From positions 6,049,001 through 6,113,000 of the forward strand of contig CM074758.1 of assembly GCA_037355855.1 (NCBI GenBank): 64,000 bases of DNA, in the 5' to 3' direction. The notes below the pieces were generated by a model, which made no database searches, was not told the DNA's origin, and was given only the letters and a program-made list of their open reading frames with translations. A program made the translations under genes and the position numbers. Below, piece after piece: positions 52,827-63,426 of the stretch (position 1 is the first letter of the stretch; every line of letters starts with the position of its first letter). Origin of the DNA: Pseudo-nitzschia pungens. Its lineage: Eukaryota; Bacillariophyta; Bacillariophyceae; Bacillariales; Bacillariaceae.

Positions 52827-53470
52827 TATGGTCCAGCAGGGCAGTAGACTTGAAAACAGATGACAGTTGAAGTGTGCATCTGAGAGGGTTATGTAGGTAG
52901 GAGAGCCTTAAGCAAGCTGTACTTAGCGGCTTTGGGGCTTGGGTCAGACAACAGTAGGACCTTAAGCGAAAACACTTATGGTCCAGCAGGGCAGTAGACT
53001 TGAAAACAGATGACAGTTGAAGTGTGCACCTGAGAGGGTTATGTAGGTAGGAGAGCCTTAAGCGAGCTGTACTTAGCGGCTTTGGGGCTGGGGTCAGGAA
53101 ACAGTAGGACCTTAAGCGAGAACACTTATGGTCCATCAGGGCAGTAGACTTGAAAACAGATGACAGTTGAAGTGTGCACCTGAGAGGGTTATGTAGGTAG
53201 GAGAGCCTTAAGCGAGCTGTACTTAGCGGCTTTGGGGCTTGGGTCAGGAAACAGTAGGACCCTAAGCGAAAACACTTAGGGTCCATCAGGGCAGTAGACT
53301 TGAAAACAGATGACATTTATACAGTACATCTGGGAGGTATATGTAGGTAGTCGAGCCATAAGCGAGCTGTACTTAGCGGCTTTGGGGCTTGGGTCCAGAA
53401 ACAGTAGGACCATAAGTGAAAACACTTATAGTCCAGCAGGGCAATGGACTTGAAAACAGATGACAGCTGG
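52827..53470 (-). repeat. 150-bp tandem array of LINE-A, right part
   Basis: gtccancagg landmarks at 52831, 52981, 53131, 53281 and 53431 are spaced exactly 150 bp. On the minus strand a 50-aa unit is repeated (e.g. SSVFKSTAL.D.KCF; KPLSTARLRLSYLHNPLRC) without a stop from 53316 to the LINE-B junction. Could be a repeat protein or a coding-neutral satellite. Confidence 0.85.
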
Positions 53471-54010
53471 AATTTCGTGTAGAAATATTCCTACAGTGGA
53501 AGGGGCTGATCGTGAACTTCGACTTGAATAGACTTATGAGGACTCAGCAAGGAACTTCGAAGAATGTAGAACATTAAGTGAGAATCACTTAAGCAGCTTG
53601 GAAACAGTGTAGAACATTGAGTATAAGATATACTTAAGGGCCTTTAGGGTGGAGCTTGGAAACAGATCGAAGCAGTACGGTACATCGAAAATGAGTGGTG
53701 AATTTCTGTAGTATCTGTACTGGAAGTGCTGTAGAAAATTATGTGTCGGTTTTGGTGCTGCTGCTGTTGCCGATGGATCATCGTCGTCGAGTGGTGAATT
53801 GGCAACCAACCCAACCAAACAAAGCATCGAGCAACTGAACAAATAGCAGAATCAAAGAGGCGAGGTCGCTGTTAGTATGTGTAGGTCCTGGGGTTGTGAT
53901 TGGGGGTGTAAAAGGAAGCGAGATATCGCATGGTAAATTCGTGTAGAAATCTACGTATTTTTAGTACTGGAACATCGGAACGTCGGACAAAATGCGCGAT
54001 GCGCAAATTG
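53471..54010 (-). other. LINE-A 5' UTR
   Basis: No gene. About 53735-54010 aligns with 52555-52826 of LINE-B at modest identity, marking a different subfamily. Confidence 0.65.
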
Positions 54011-54452
54011 TGGCAAAAGGTCCTACATTCTCCTTCGGAGATTCATCCGGAATACAAAAATCGACATGAAACACGGTATTTGCTCTTGGGCGAACCGCAT
54101 GGCCGAACTACAGAGCTATCTACCAGAATGCCTCTGGGAAAGTGGCGCCACAACCGGCGCTGCTCCGTCCAGCTACACGGAAGACGACATGAAGGAAATC
54201 CTAGATTCCAACATGAGCTGTGGCAAGATCCACGCCGGCAAATGCTGGAAACTAACCGGCGGACCCCCCAAGAAGGGAAAGTTTGACCGGGAGACCATCA
54301 ACCTGCTCAAGGAGCATTTTGTGGCAAAAGAAGAGTCAGACTCTGAACAGTACTCCAAACCCCACTGGGGAAGGAACCTATCGAACCACGAGTATTCTTA
54401 TGTACTGGCCACGGCCCAAGCTGACCACGAGGTTTCCGACGACGAGATAAAT

Positions 54453-54639
54453 TGCCATACCCCGGGTCTACTAGTGATTAGAAAGTAGTAGTGATATGCA
54501 AATTGTGAGCTCTATCGATTAGTCTATTGCTATTGCTTTCGATTGGCATTTGGAATCGGCGATTCCAACGCCTCGCTAATTTATCCTCAACCTTAATCCA
54601 GTCCCGAGTAGACTCGTGACTGTATTCCGGTGCACGGCA
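54453..54639 (-). repeat. Gypsy-B 3' LTR
   Basis: 187 bp; no base difference from 60090-60276 was found by eye. Confidence 0.94.
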
Positions 54640-54663
54640 TGCTCCTCCATGGTACTGTAACAA

Positions 54664-57600
54664 TTACTTCTCTGGTTCAGGGCTATCCCTGCAATAATAG
54701 GGATGGACTCTCCTGATGTTAACCCGGTCAGTTACAAAAGGAGCAGTTTCAATAGTTACAGTTCCATTATCATGGGCCTTGAGCACCTTGTAAGGTCCTT
54801 GCCGTGGGAAGGATAGTTTTGGAATAATGCCCTTCCTTTCCAGGGTGACATAGTCTCCTTCTTTATAGACATGGGGGATCCTCGTCTGGTTTTCCCTGAT
54901 GTTGCTCTTGTGGATGCTTTTCTGCTTCCTAGCTTGGATTGCTTCCCAATCCACTGGGAAGTTCACCGGCATGAACATGTCTCGACCAAACACCAGTTGC
55001 GCTGGGGAGTACCCCAGGGTGGTATGGATGGCGCTTCTGATAGCATATGCTGCCTTGGTGGTGAATTCCTCAAAAGGGTCCTCCTCGTGGAGGTCCCTGT
55101 TTTCCAGGTTGAAGGACAACAGACAGTCCTTTAATACCTGATGGATCCTTTCCAACACCGAGTTGGATTGTGGGTTCCAAGCCCCACTGGGCTTTCTTTT
55201 CATCCCCATGTTCTCGCAGAGCTCTTGGAACTCTGCTTTGAACTCACTCCCGCCATCAAAGCCAATTTCCTTTGGGCGCGGATATCTTGCCAGCCAGGTA
55301 CTGTCCAACAATCGTTGAGTTTCTGCTGCATTTGGGGAGTCCTTCAGGTGAGCCAGTTCAAACCATCCGGTTACTGGGTCCACCATGGTGAGGACATGGA
55401 TTTGGTAGTCTTTACCATTTTTGTTGTGGACAGTTGCGGGTCCCCAGAGGTCCACATTGACCCTCTGCCATTTGGTGACCTCAGCTGCTTTTTCCGGTAG
55501 TAGTCCATACTTCTTCCGGCCACTCTTCTTAAACATCTGACACGTGTGGCAGTGCTTACAAAGGTCCTGGACGTCCTTCCGTAGGCCTTTCCAGGTGAAG
55601 ACTGAGCGTATGCTCTGTTCCATTCTCTTTTCTCCGGGATGGACCAACATGCTGTGGTACCATTCCATAACTCTATCCTTGAGTTTATCGGGAATCAGAA
55701 TCTTTCCTTCTTTATGGATTAGGTTGTAACCTTCCACCATTTTGGTGGTCAGTCGGTTGTCTTTTTCCAGAGCACTCATGATTCCTGTGTCCTTTTGCTG
55801 GTAGAACTGAATCATGTCCGGGGCAAGTGGGAACGCACTATTGCCCTGGAATTCTTCCGGCGCTTCTCCAAGCGGGAATAGGAGTTGCCGGAGGTGCTCT
55901 TCCTCATCCGCGTAGGTGAGGGGCTTATTTGGTGGTAGCCATTCCACTGTGTCCGCTGGGTCCTCTGTGATGTCCAGGCGAGACAGCGCGTCTGCTGCAT
56001 CGTTGTCTTTGCCAGCAACGTGCTTGACTACGGGGTGGAACTCCTCCATGAGGAGTCTCCATCGGACCATCCTTTGGATGGGCATCTGTTGATAGAGCAG
56101 GTTAAGGTGGTCTGTGTGAATAATTACATCTTGTCCTCGTAGGATTCCCTCAAACGCTTTCAAGCCTTCCACTATACCAAGGAGTTCTTTTTCCCCGACA
56201 GTGTAGTTGAGCTGCGCTGAGTTCAGTTTCCTTGTGTAGAAACCAAGGGGCTTGCCATCTTGGCATACAGTTGCTCCCAGTTGCCGGTCACTGGCGTCTG
56301 AGTAGAGATGAAATGGTTTCGTAAAATCCGGGAATGCGAGTTTCGCTTCATCTGCGAGCATCCTCTTCGCCTCCATGAAAGCTTTCTGCTCTGCTGGGCC
56401 CCAGTACCAGTTCAGTTTTCCCTTTTTCCCTGCAAGTTTATTGAGGGGGGCCAGGATGTGGGAGCGGCGCTTCCACATGTCCCTGTAAAAGTTGACCATC
56501 CCAAGGAACATCTTGAGTTGCTTGGTGTTCTTCGGGGCTTCCAGGCGCTTCATCGCCTCCAGTTTCTTTGGCTGGGGTTGAATGCCCTCTGTTGTTAACA
56601 GAAATCCCAGGTATTCCACTTCTTTTTGCATGAAGAAGGATTTTCTCAGGTTGGCCCGAAAGCCAGCATCATCCAGTCTCTGGAGGACTGTATCGATTTT
56701 GTGGAGGTGATCCTGTTCGGACTCGCCTTCCCTCTGTATGATTAGGATGTCATCGATATAGACGAGGACATAGTCCAGGTCCCCTAGTAGGTTCATCATG
56801 ACTGACTGGAAGATATCGGGTGCACATGCAATTCCCATTGCCAATCGTTTGTAGGCATATTTTCCCCATGGTAAAATGGTAGAGCAGATCTTCTGGCTCT
56901 CCTTGCAAATGGGAATGGTATAATATCCCTGGGACAAGTCAAGCGCCGTAGCTGACTTGAACTTTTGTAGTCTTTGGATCGTTTCCCCTATTCGTGGTAG
57001 GGGGAATGGTTTCCTTTGGATGGCTGCGTTCATCTTTCGAAAGTCGGTTAGGACGCGAATGTCCCCTGTCTTCTTGGGTTGGCAGAAGGTAGGGGATGCC
57101 CACGGTGAGTCGTCATCGTGGGGGAGTTTTTCCAGGACTCCAATATCACAGAGCCTGGTGATCTCCTTTCGGAGTGCTTGTTCAAAGGCATGGGGTACTG
57201 AATAGTACCTCTGCCTGACCGGTTTGACCCCTGGTTGGAGCTCAATGGACACCGGTTCTATATTTTTGAGTAGACCCAACCCTCCTCCAAAGAGTGTTGG
57301 GAATTTCTTCAGTGTTTTCTTCAAGGCTTCCTTGGACGCGTCCGTAATCTCCAGGTCATTGACCATGGCGTCTATATCGACTTTGGAGTAGTCTGCGTCC
57401 AAGATTTTGGCTTGCCTCTCTTCCTCCTGTTGGAGGATCGGACTTTGTGTGTTGGCGAAGAATACTGCCTCACATTTGTCCGGGTCAGTAAGTTCCCCCA
57501 TTCCCTTCATGGGGATGGAGTCACCCTGCCATTCGATGGTTCGGGAGCTGTATTTTATATCCAGTCCCAGTTGTGCCATCATGTCGGATCCTATGATCAT

Positions 57601-57933
57601 GTCGTAGGGCACCTCCTCATGGTGATGATATTCATCCACTTGGAAGGTCCATTTGATGGTTTTGGAGTTTGAAAACTCTATCAACCTCAGTCCCACTGAA
57701 GCCGCAGACTTGGTTCGGAACTTGCCCCCATAGGTATTATAGGTGACAGATCTGTGGTCTCGGTTCGTTAGTTGACTTCGGTCGACAAATTGCCTTTAGT
57801 ATGATGGATTTGGAGCAACCAGAGTCGAGTAGGCCCCGGAGCATCCTCCCCTTCCCTTGTGGTCCAGTACCTCCACACAGACGTCCGCAAATCTGTTGAT
57901 GATGCGGGGTCCCGTATGGATGGTATCGGCCAT
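54664..57933 (-). pseudogene. Gypsy-B Pol, protease shifted over ~55 nt
   Basis: AUG at 57931-57933 follows the gag UGA directly in the same frame (MADTIHTGPRI). Compared with gypsy-A, one G is missing near 57850 and one A is extra near 57797. The patch between, which encodes the DSGCS active-site region, is therefore out of frame and runs into TAA 57796-57798. From about 57790 the original frame is open to 54664: RT (ATALDLSQGYYTIPI; VLVYIDDILII), RNase H (FHLYSDASDRQLGATVC; ADALSRLD), integrase (CKHCHTCQMF; NVDLWGPATVH; FDGGSEFKAEF; NSVLERIHQV). Either a real lesion, or two sequencing errors in an intact pol. Confidence 0.85.
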
Positions 57934-57936
57934 TCA
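57931..57936 (-). promoter_or_regulatory. Gag-pol junction UGA AUG
   Basis: The gag stop and pol AUG are adjacent and in the same frame; gypsy-A has UAA AUG at 60354-60359. Permits readthrough or stop-start reinitiation. Confidence 0.5.
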
Positions 57937-59349
57937 GTTGTGGGAACCTTTCTTTTTGAAGGTTTTCCTGTACTTTCTTCTGTACTCTTTGAGTTCGCGT
58001 TCGGAGATGTCAATCTCGTCATCGGAGACTTCGTGGTCCGCTTGGGCCGTGGCCAGTACATAGGAGTACTCGTGGTTCGATAGGTTCCTTCCCCAGTGGG
58101 GTTTGGAATGTTGCTCATTGTCTGAGTCTTCCTTTGCCACAAAATGCTCCTTGAGCATGTTGATGGTTTCCCGGTTGAATTTCCCCTTCTTGGAGGGTCC
58201 TCCGGTTAGTTTCCAGCATTTGCCGGCGTGGACCTTGCCACAGGTTTTGCACAATTGCTTGTTGCTGCTGTTGTCCATAGGGCGCTTCTTTTTGCCAGGA
58301 GACTTCGCGTTTCCTCCCCCAGATGCGGCCTTGGGAGTCTTCGTGGGGCCACCGGTTTGTTTCTCGAGGTCCGCGATGCGTTTGCGGAGTTCATCCTCGT
58401 TCCGGATGGTGATTTCCAAGTTTTCGAGCTTGTCGATGGTGGTGTTAAAGGGGTGGGTGTAGACGTCCCAACTAATGTGCTCCAGCTTCTCGCGTTGGGA
58501 GTGGGTCATGTTGGCATCTAGGATTTCCTTCATGTCCTCTTCCGAGTAGCTGGATGGTGCAGTGCCGTTTGCAGCGCCACTCTCCCAGAGGCAATCGGGT
58601 AGATAGCTCTGTAGCTCGGCCATACGGTTTGCCCATGAGCGAATACCGTGTTTCATGTCGATTTTCGTGTTCCGGATGAATCTCCGGAGCAGAATGTAGG
58701 ATCGTTTGCCATTCATGTCATTGCCAAAGATTTTGAGCTTGAGGGCGTGCATACACTCCTCAATGACATCCTTTCTGTACTCCTGGGTTTGGTAGTACTG
58801 GATGAGGGTACTTGAGACCCTTTTCTTTGGGACCGGACCGTCAAGCACGGTGGGTTCCGGTTCTTGTTCGGACGCCGCCGTAGCAGTCGTGTTGTCGTTC
58901 TCGGTTGGGGCGCTGGCGCCCTCCACCGCCTCTTTGGATTTGTCAGCGGGGGGTTCCTTAGGAGGTTCCTTAGGTTCCCGCATGGCAATCCTCTCGAGTT
59001 TTTGTTGGATCAGTTGGTTGTTGTGTACCTTGTGTCCTGGTTCGGCATAATATGTCCGGCCCAGAACCATCTGGACAATAGAGAGTGCCTCGAGGGAGAG
59101 GATTCTCTGGAGGACATCCAGTTTCTGGTCTCCTTGGAGTTTCTCGTTGTTAACAATTTTCTGGTCAAAGTCTCGCTTCCAGATGATGAAGAGTTCCGGT
59201 CTTTCAGTGCCGGTGAGTACCTTCAGATAGTCACTGAAGGCCACTCCCCCTTTCTCGGAGTCTATGCTCATCTTCACAGCGCTGGCATCTTCCGGCCAGT
59301 CCTCGCGAGTGAAGGTAAAGGGTTTCTGTTTGGTTCCTTTAGACGCCAT
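57934..59349 (-). CDS. Gypsy-B Gag
   Basis: 471 aa from AUG 59349 (MASKGTKQKPFTFTRED). N-terminal capsid-like region, an Ala/Pro/Glu linker, a second helical region (MAELQSYLPDCLWESG), a Lys-rich linker and a zinc knuckle CKTCGKVHAGKC (C-x2-C-x3-H-x3-C, close to CCHC). The C-terminus ends TFKKKGSHN at UGA 57934-57936. It is the intact reference for gypsy-A gag and about 90% similar by eye. Expected to form particles and package RNA, perhaps also of the non-autonomous element at 17473. Confidence 0.9.
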   Translation of the reverse strand: MASKGTKQKPFTFTREDWPEDASAVKMSIDSEKGGVAFSDYLKVLTGTERPELFIIWKRDFDQKIVNNEKLQGDQKLDVLQRILSLEALSIVQMVLGRTYYAEPGHKVHNNQLIQQKLERIAMREPKEPPKEPPADKSKEAVEGASAPTENDNTTATAASEQEPEPTVLDGPVPKKRVSSTLIQYYQTQEYRKDVIEECMHALKLKIFGNDMNGKRSYILLRRFIRNTKIDMKHGIRSWANRMAELQSYLPDCLWESGAANGTAPSSYSEEDMKEILDANMTHSQREKLEHISWDVYTHPFNTTIDKLENLEITIRNEDELRKRIADLEKQTGGPTKTPKAASGGGNAKSPGKKKRPMDNSSNKQLCKTCGKVHAGKCWKLTGGPSKKGKFNRETINMLKEHFVAKEDSDNEQHSKPHWGRNLSNHEYSYVLATAQADHEVSDDEIDISERELKEYRRKYRKTFKKKGSHN

Positions 59350-60089
59350 GGTGGGTTAATCGGTTATTTTATTTAATCTAGTTACACTATTCCTGTTATC
59401 TTTGCTGCTTGTGTTGAAACTGAGCAAAAAGTGATTGCTCAGCTCCTCCAGTTTTTCCTGCTGGATTTCCACTGCTCTCGCGATAACTCGTGTTACAACT
59501 GATTTTTCCCCTGGCTTGTCCAGTGGTGGGAGTTGTTTCTCTCTTTAGTTCCCGGGAATCCTGTGGTTCTCCGGAGTTGTTTCTGTTTTTATAACGTGGG
59601 ATTTGATTCCCGTGGTTCTCCGGCGTTGCTTCTCTATTAAGCAATCACCGGGCCGGTCCCACTTCCCGTTTCCCGTGGGATTGGTGGTGTTTAGGTATTC
59701 ATTATATACCTTTCCGGATATCCGTATACTTCGGTTTTGGTTGGCATCCCCTATTCGGTCTGTCCATCCACTCAGTGTTGGTCCAATTAGTCCACTCACT
59801 GGATTATGTGTCACTTTTTCGACACTCATTTTATTCGATTATTTCTTGTGTCGACCATGGTCCTGTTTAGGTCCTTAGGTGTCTCTGTTGCTGCAGTTGC
59901 TCCCTGTAATGGAGCCAACTGTTGCTGGGGTTGGTATTCCTTAGTGCTGCAGACACCGGATGTCCTTCTCCCTTTTCTTTGCTTCTATGCGCCTCCATTT
60001 TCAGCAGTTCTTCGGTCCCGTCGGCTTGTCGGCCGATCGGTCCCTTCCCTTGCTCATGGTCTTCAGCGCTCAGCTTGATTTTAAAATCA
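59350..60089 (-). other. Gypsy-B leader
   Basis: Untranslated; inverted match to 39083-39844. Confidence 0.65.
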
Positions 60090-60276
60090 TGCCATACCCC
60101 GGGTCTACTAGTGATTAGAAAGTAGTAGTGATATGCAAATTGTGAGCTCTATCGATTAGTCTATTGCTATTGCTTTCGATTGGCATTTGGAATCGGCGAT
60201 TCCAACGCCTCGCTAATTTATCCTCAACCTTAATCCAGTCCCGAGTAGACTCGTGACTGTATTCCGGTGCACGGCA
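60090..60276 (-). repeat. Gypsy-B 5' LTR
   Basis: 187 bp; followed inward by the palindrome tgattttaaaatca (60076-60089). Confidence 0.94.
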
Positions 60277-60356
60277 TAAATATCTCTGAACGCGAACTCA
60301 AAGAGTACCGAAGAAAGTACAGAAAGACCTTCAAAAAGAAAGGATCCCACAACTAA

Positions 60357-63300
60357 ATGGCTCCTGATACCATCCACACTGGACCCCGCATCATCAACCG
60401 GTTTGCAGACGTCTGTGTGGAGGTATTGGACCACAAGGGAAGGGGGAGGATGCTCCGGGGCCTATTAGACTCTGGTTGCTCCAAATCCATCGTATTAAGG
60501 CAATTTGTCGACCGAAGTCAACTAACGAACCGAGACCAAAGATCTGTCACCTACAACACGTACGGAGGCAAGTTCCGAACCAAGTCTGCTGCTTCAGTGG
60601 GACTAAGGCTGATAGAATTTTCAAATTCCAAGACCATCAAATGGACCTTCCAAGTGGATGAATACCATCATCACGAGGAAGTGCCCTATGACATGATTAT
60701 AGGATCCGACCTAATGGCGCAACTGGGACTGGATATAAAATACAGCTCCCGAACAATCGAATGGCAGGGCGACTCCATCCCCATGAAGGGAATGGGGGAG
60801 CTTACTGACCCGGACAAATGTGAGGCAGTATTCTTTGCCAACACACAAAGTCCGATCCTCCAACAGGAGGAAGAGAGGCAATCCAAAATTCTGGACGCGG
60901 ACTACTCCAAGGTAGATATCGACGCTATGGTCAACGACCTGGAGATCACAGACAAGTCCAAGGAAGCCTTAAAGACAACACTAAAGAAATTCCCAACACT
61001 CTTTGGAGGAGGTCTGGGACTACTCAAAAATATAGAACCGGTGTCCATTGAACTCCAACCAGGGGTCAAACCGGTCCGGCAGAGGTACTATTCCGTGCCC
61101 CACGCCTTTGAACAAGCATTACGGAAGGAGATCACCAGACTTTGTGACATTGGAGTCCTGGAAAAACTCCCCCATGATGATGATTCACCATGGGCATCTC
61201 CCACATTCTGTCAACCAAAGAAGACAGGGGATATCCGGGTCCTCACGGACTTCCGGAAAATGAATGCAGCCATCCAGAGGAAGCCATTCCCACTACCGCA
61301 AATAGGGGAAACAATCCAAAGGCTACAAAAGTTCAAATCAGCTACGGCCCTGGACTTATCCCAAGGTTACTACACCATCCCCATCTGCAAGGAGAGCCAG
61401 AAGATCTGCTCTACCATTCTACCATGGGGAAAATATGCCTACAAGAGACTGGCAATGGGGATTGCCTGTGCGCCTGACATATTTCAGTCAGTCATGATGA
61501 ACCTACTAGGGGATCTGGACTATGTACTGGTCTATATTGATGATATTCTAATCATCCAGAGAGAAGGTGAATCTGAACAGGATCACCTCAACAAAATCGA
61601 TACGGTCCTACAAAGACTGGATAACGCCGGCTTCCGAGCCAACCTAAGAAAATCCTTTTTCATGCAAAAAGAAGTGGAATATCTGGGATTTCTATTAACA
61701 ACAGAGGGCATTCAACCCCAGCCAAAGAAGCTGGAGGCAATGAAGTGCCTGGACGCCCCCAAGAACACCAAGCAACTCAAGATGTTTCTTGGGATGGTGA
61801 ATTTCTACTGGGATATGTGGAAGCGCCGCTCCCACATCCTGGCTCCCCTCAACAAGCTAGCAGGGAAAAAGGGCAAAATGAACTGGTACTGGGGTCCAGC
61901 AGAGCAGAAAGCTTTCACAGAGGCGAAGAGGATGCTCGCAGAAGAAGCCAAGCTTGCATTCCCAGACTTTACAAAACCATTTCATCTCTACTCAGACGCC
62001 AGCGACAGGCAACTGGGAGCAACTGTGTGCCAAGATGACAAACCCCTTGGTTTTTATACGAGAAAACTGAACTCGGCGCAGCTCAACTACACTGTCAGAG
62101 AAAAAGAACTCCTGGGCATAGTAGAAGGCCTAAAGGCATTCGAAGGAATCCTACGAGGACAAGATGTGATCATTCACACGGATCATCTTAACCTGCTCTA
62201 CCAGCAGATGCCCACCCAAAGAATGGTCCGGTGGAGACTCCTTATGGAGGAGTTCCATCCGGTAGTCAAGCATGTTGCTGGCAAAGATAATGACGCAGCA
62301 GACGCCCTGTCTTGACTGGACATCACGGATGACCCAGCAGACACAGTGGAATGGCTACCGCCAAATGGTACGATGGAGACTCCTTATGGAGGAGTTCCAT
62401 CCAGTAGTCAAGCACGTTGCTGGCAAGGACAACGATGCAGCAGACGCGCTGTCTCGTCTGGACATTACGGACGATCCAGCAGACACAGTGGAATGGCTAC
62501 CACCAAATAAGCCCCTCACCTACGCGGATGAGGAAGAGCACCTCCGACAGCTACTATTCCCACTTGGAGAAGAAGCACCGGAAGAATTCCAGGGCAATAG
62601 TGCATTCCCACTTGCCCCGGACATGATTCAGTTCTACCAACAAAAGGACACAGAGATCACAAGTGCTCTGGAAAAAGACAATTGCCTAACCACCAAAAAT
62701 GTGGAAGGTTACAGTCTAATCCACAAGGAAGGGAAGATTCTGATCCCGGACAAACTCAAAGATAGAGTTATGGAATGGTACCACAGCATGCTGGTCCATC
62801 CCGGAGAAAAGAGAATGGAACAGAGCATCCGATCAGTGTTCACCTGGAGAGGCCTTCGGAAGGACGTCCAGGACCTCTGTAAGCACTGCCACACATGCCA
62901 GATGTTCAAAAAGAGTGGCCGGAAGAAGTATGGACTACTGCAGGAAAAAGCAGCTGAGGTCACCAAATGGCAGAGGGTCAATGTGGACCTCTGGGGACCG
63001 GCAACTGTCCACAACAAAAATGGTAAAGACTACCATATCCATGTTCTCACCATGGTGGACCCAGTGACCGGATGGTTTGAACTGGCTCACCTGAAGGACT
63101 CCCCAAATGCAGCAGAAACTCAACGATTGTTGGACAGTACCTGGCTAGCAAGATATCTGCGCCCAAAGGAAATTGGCTTTGATGGCGGGAGTGAGTTCAA
63201 GGCAGAGTTCCAGGAACTCTGTGACAACATGGGGATGAAAAGAAAGCCCAGTGGCGCTTGGAACCCACAATCCAACTCGGTGTTAGAAAGAATCCACCAG

Positions 63301-63426
63301 GTCCTGAAGGACTGGTGCCTACTATCCTTTAACTTGGAACAAAGGGACCTCCACGAGAAGGATCCTTTTGAGGAGTTCACTACCAAGGCAGCATATGCTA
63401 TCCGCAGTGCCACGTCTAATAACTGA
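60357..63426 (+). pseudogene. Gypsy-A Pol, with an internal duplication and 3' truncation
   Basis: AUG 60357 directly after gag TAA. Protease is intact (LLDSGCSKSIV), RT (TALDLSQGYYTIPI; VLVYIDDILII) and RNase H (LYSDASDRQLGATVC) follow to a TGA at 62313-62315. A ~145-bp segment is present twice (about 62222-62367 and 62368-62512); the first carries the stop and the join shifts frame. The second copy leads on through integrase (CKHCHTCQMF; NVDLWGPATVH; FDGGSEFKAEF; NSVLERIHQV) until homology ends near 63410. Dead copy. Confidence 0.88.

Larger units (their letters stand above)
40491..54010 (-). mobile_element. LINE-A: non-autonomous LINE without ORF1/ORF2, split by LINE-B
   Basis: 17-bp perfect TSD tggcaaaaggtcctaca at 40474-40490 and 54011-54027. 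Its 3' end (left) is a TAA/TTA repeat tail followed inward by the same two hairpins as LINE-B. Its 5' end (right, 53735-54010) is homologous to the LINE-B 5' end, both closing cgatgcg(a/c)aaattg. After removing LINE-B only about 2.2 kb remains: 3' UTR, a 150-bp repeat array and 5' UTR. No endonuclease or RT. Confidence 0.88.
54453..60276 (-). mobile_element. Gypsy-B: complete young Ty3/gypsy element inside gypsy-A gag
   Basis: 5,824 bp. The two 187-bp LTRs (54453-54639, 60090-60276) read as identical. The TSD taaat lies at 54448-54452 and 60277-60281. It is inverted relative to gypsy-A. Gag is intact; pol has a local double lesion in protease. Confidence 0.95.
39845..60356 (+). pseudogene. 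Gypsy-A gag, split by LINE-A and gypsy-B
   Basis: Segments 39845-40490, 54028-54452 and 60282-60356 join in frame once one copy of each TSD is removed (17 bp for LINE-A, taaat for gypsy-B). Collinear with intact gypsy-B gag. An internal in-frame deletion of about 90 codons (after ILDSNMS) removes the linker and the first Cys pair of the zinc knuckle, leaving CGKIHAGKCW. It ends TFKKKGSHN at TAA 60354-60356, directly followed by the pol AUG in the same frame. Confidence 0.85.
38896..63410 (+). mobile_element. Gypsy-A: Ty3/gypsy element split by three nested elements, 3' end lost
   Basis: 5' LTR 38896-39082, leader, gag from 39845, then LINE-A (40491-54010), more gag, gypsy-B (54453-60276), the end of gag and pol. 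Homology to gypsy-B stops at about 63410 inside integrase (after AYAIRSA), so the rest of pol and the 3' LTR are missing. Total span 24.5 kb of which about 5 kb is gypsy-A. Confidence 0.9.

Noticed and set aside
52558..53316. 252-codon minus-strand ORF taken as one gene
   Set aside because: It crosses the LINE-A/LINE-B junction at 52826, so its 3' part is unrelated LINE-B leader; only the repeat part is considered.
41180..53470. 150-bp array as a CRISPR array
   Set aside because: Whole 150-bp units are repeated, without short repeats and unique spacers, in eukaryotic DNA.
57768..58142. 124-codon minus-strand ORF overlapping the gag-pol junction
   Set aside because: An off-frame reading of gag and protease sequence; it looks long only because of the two indels.
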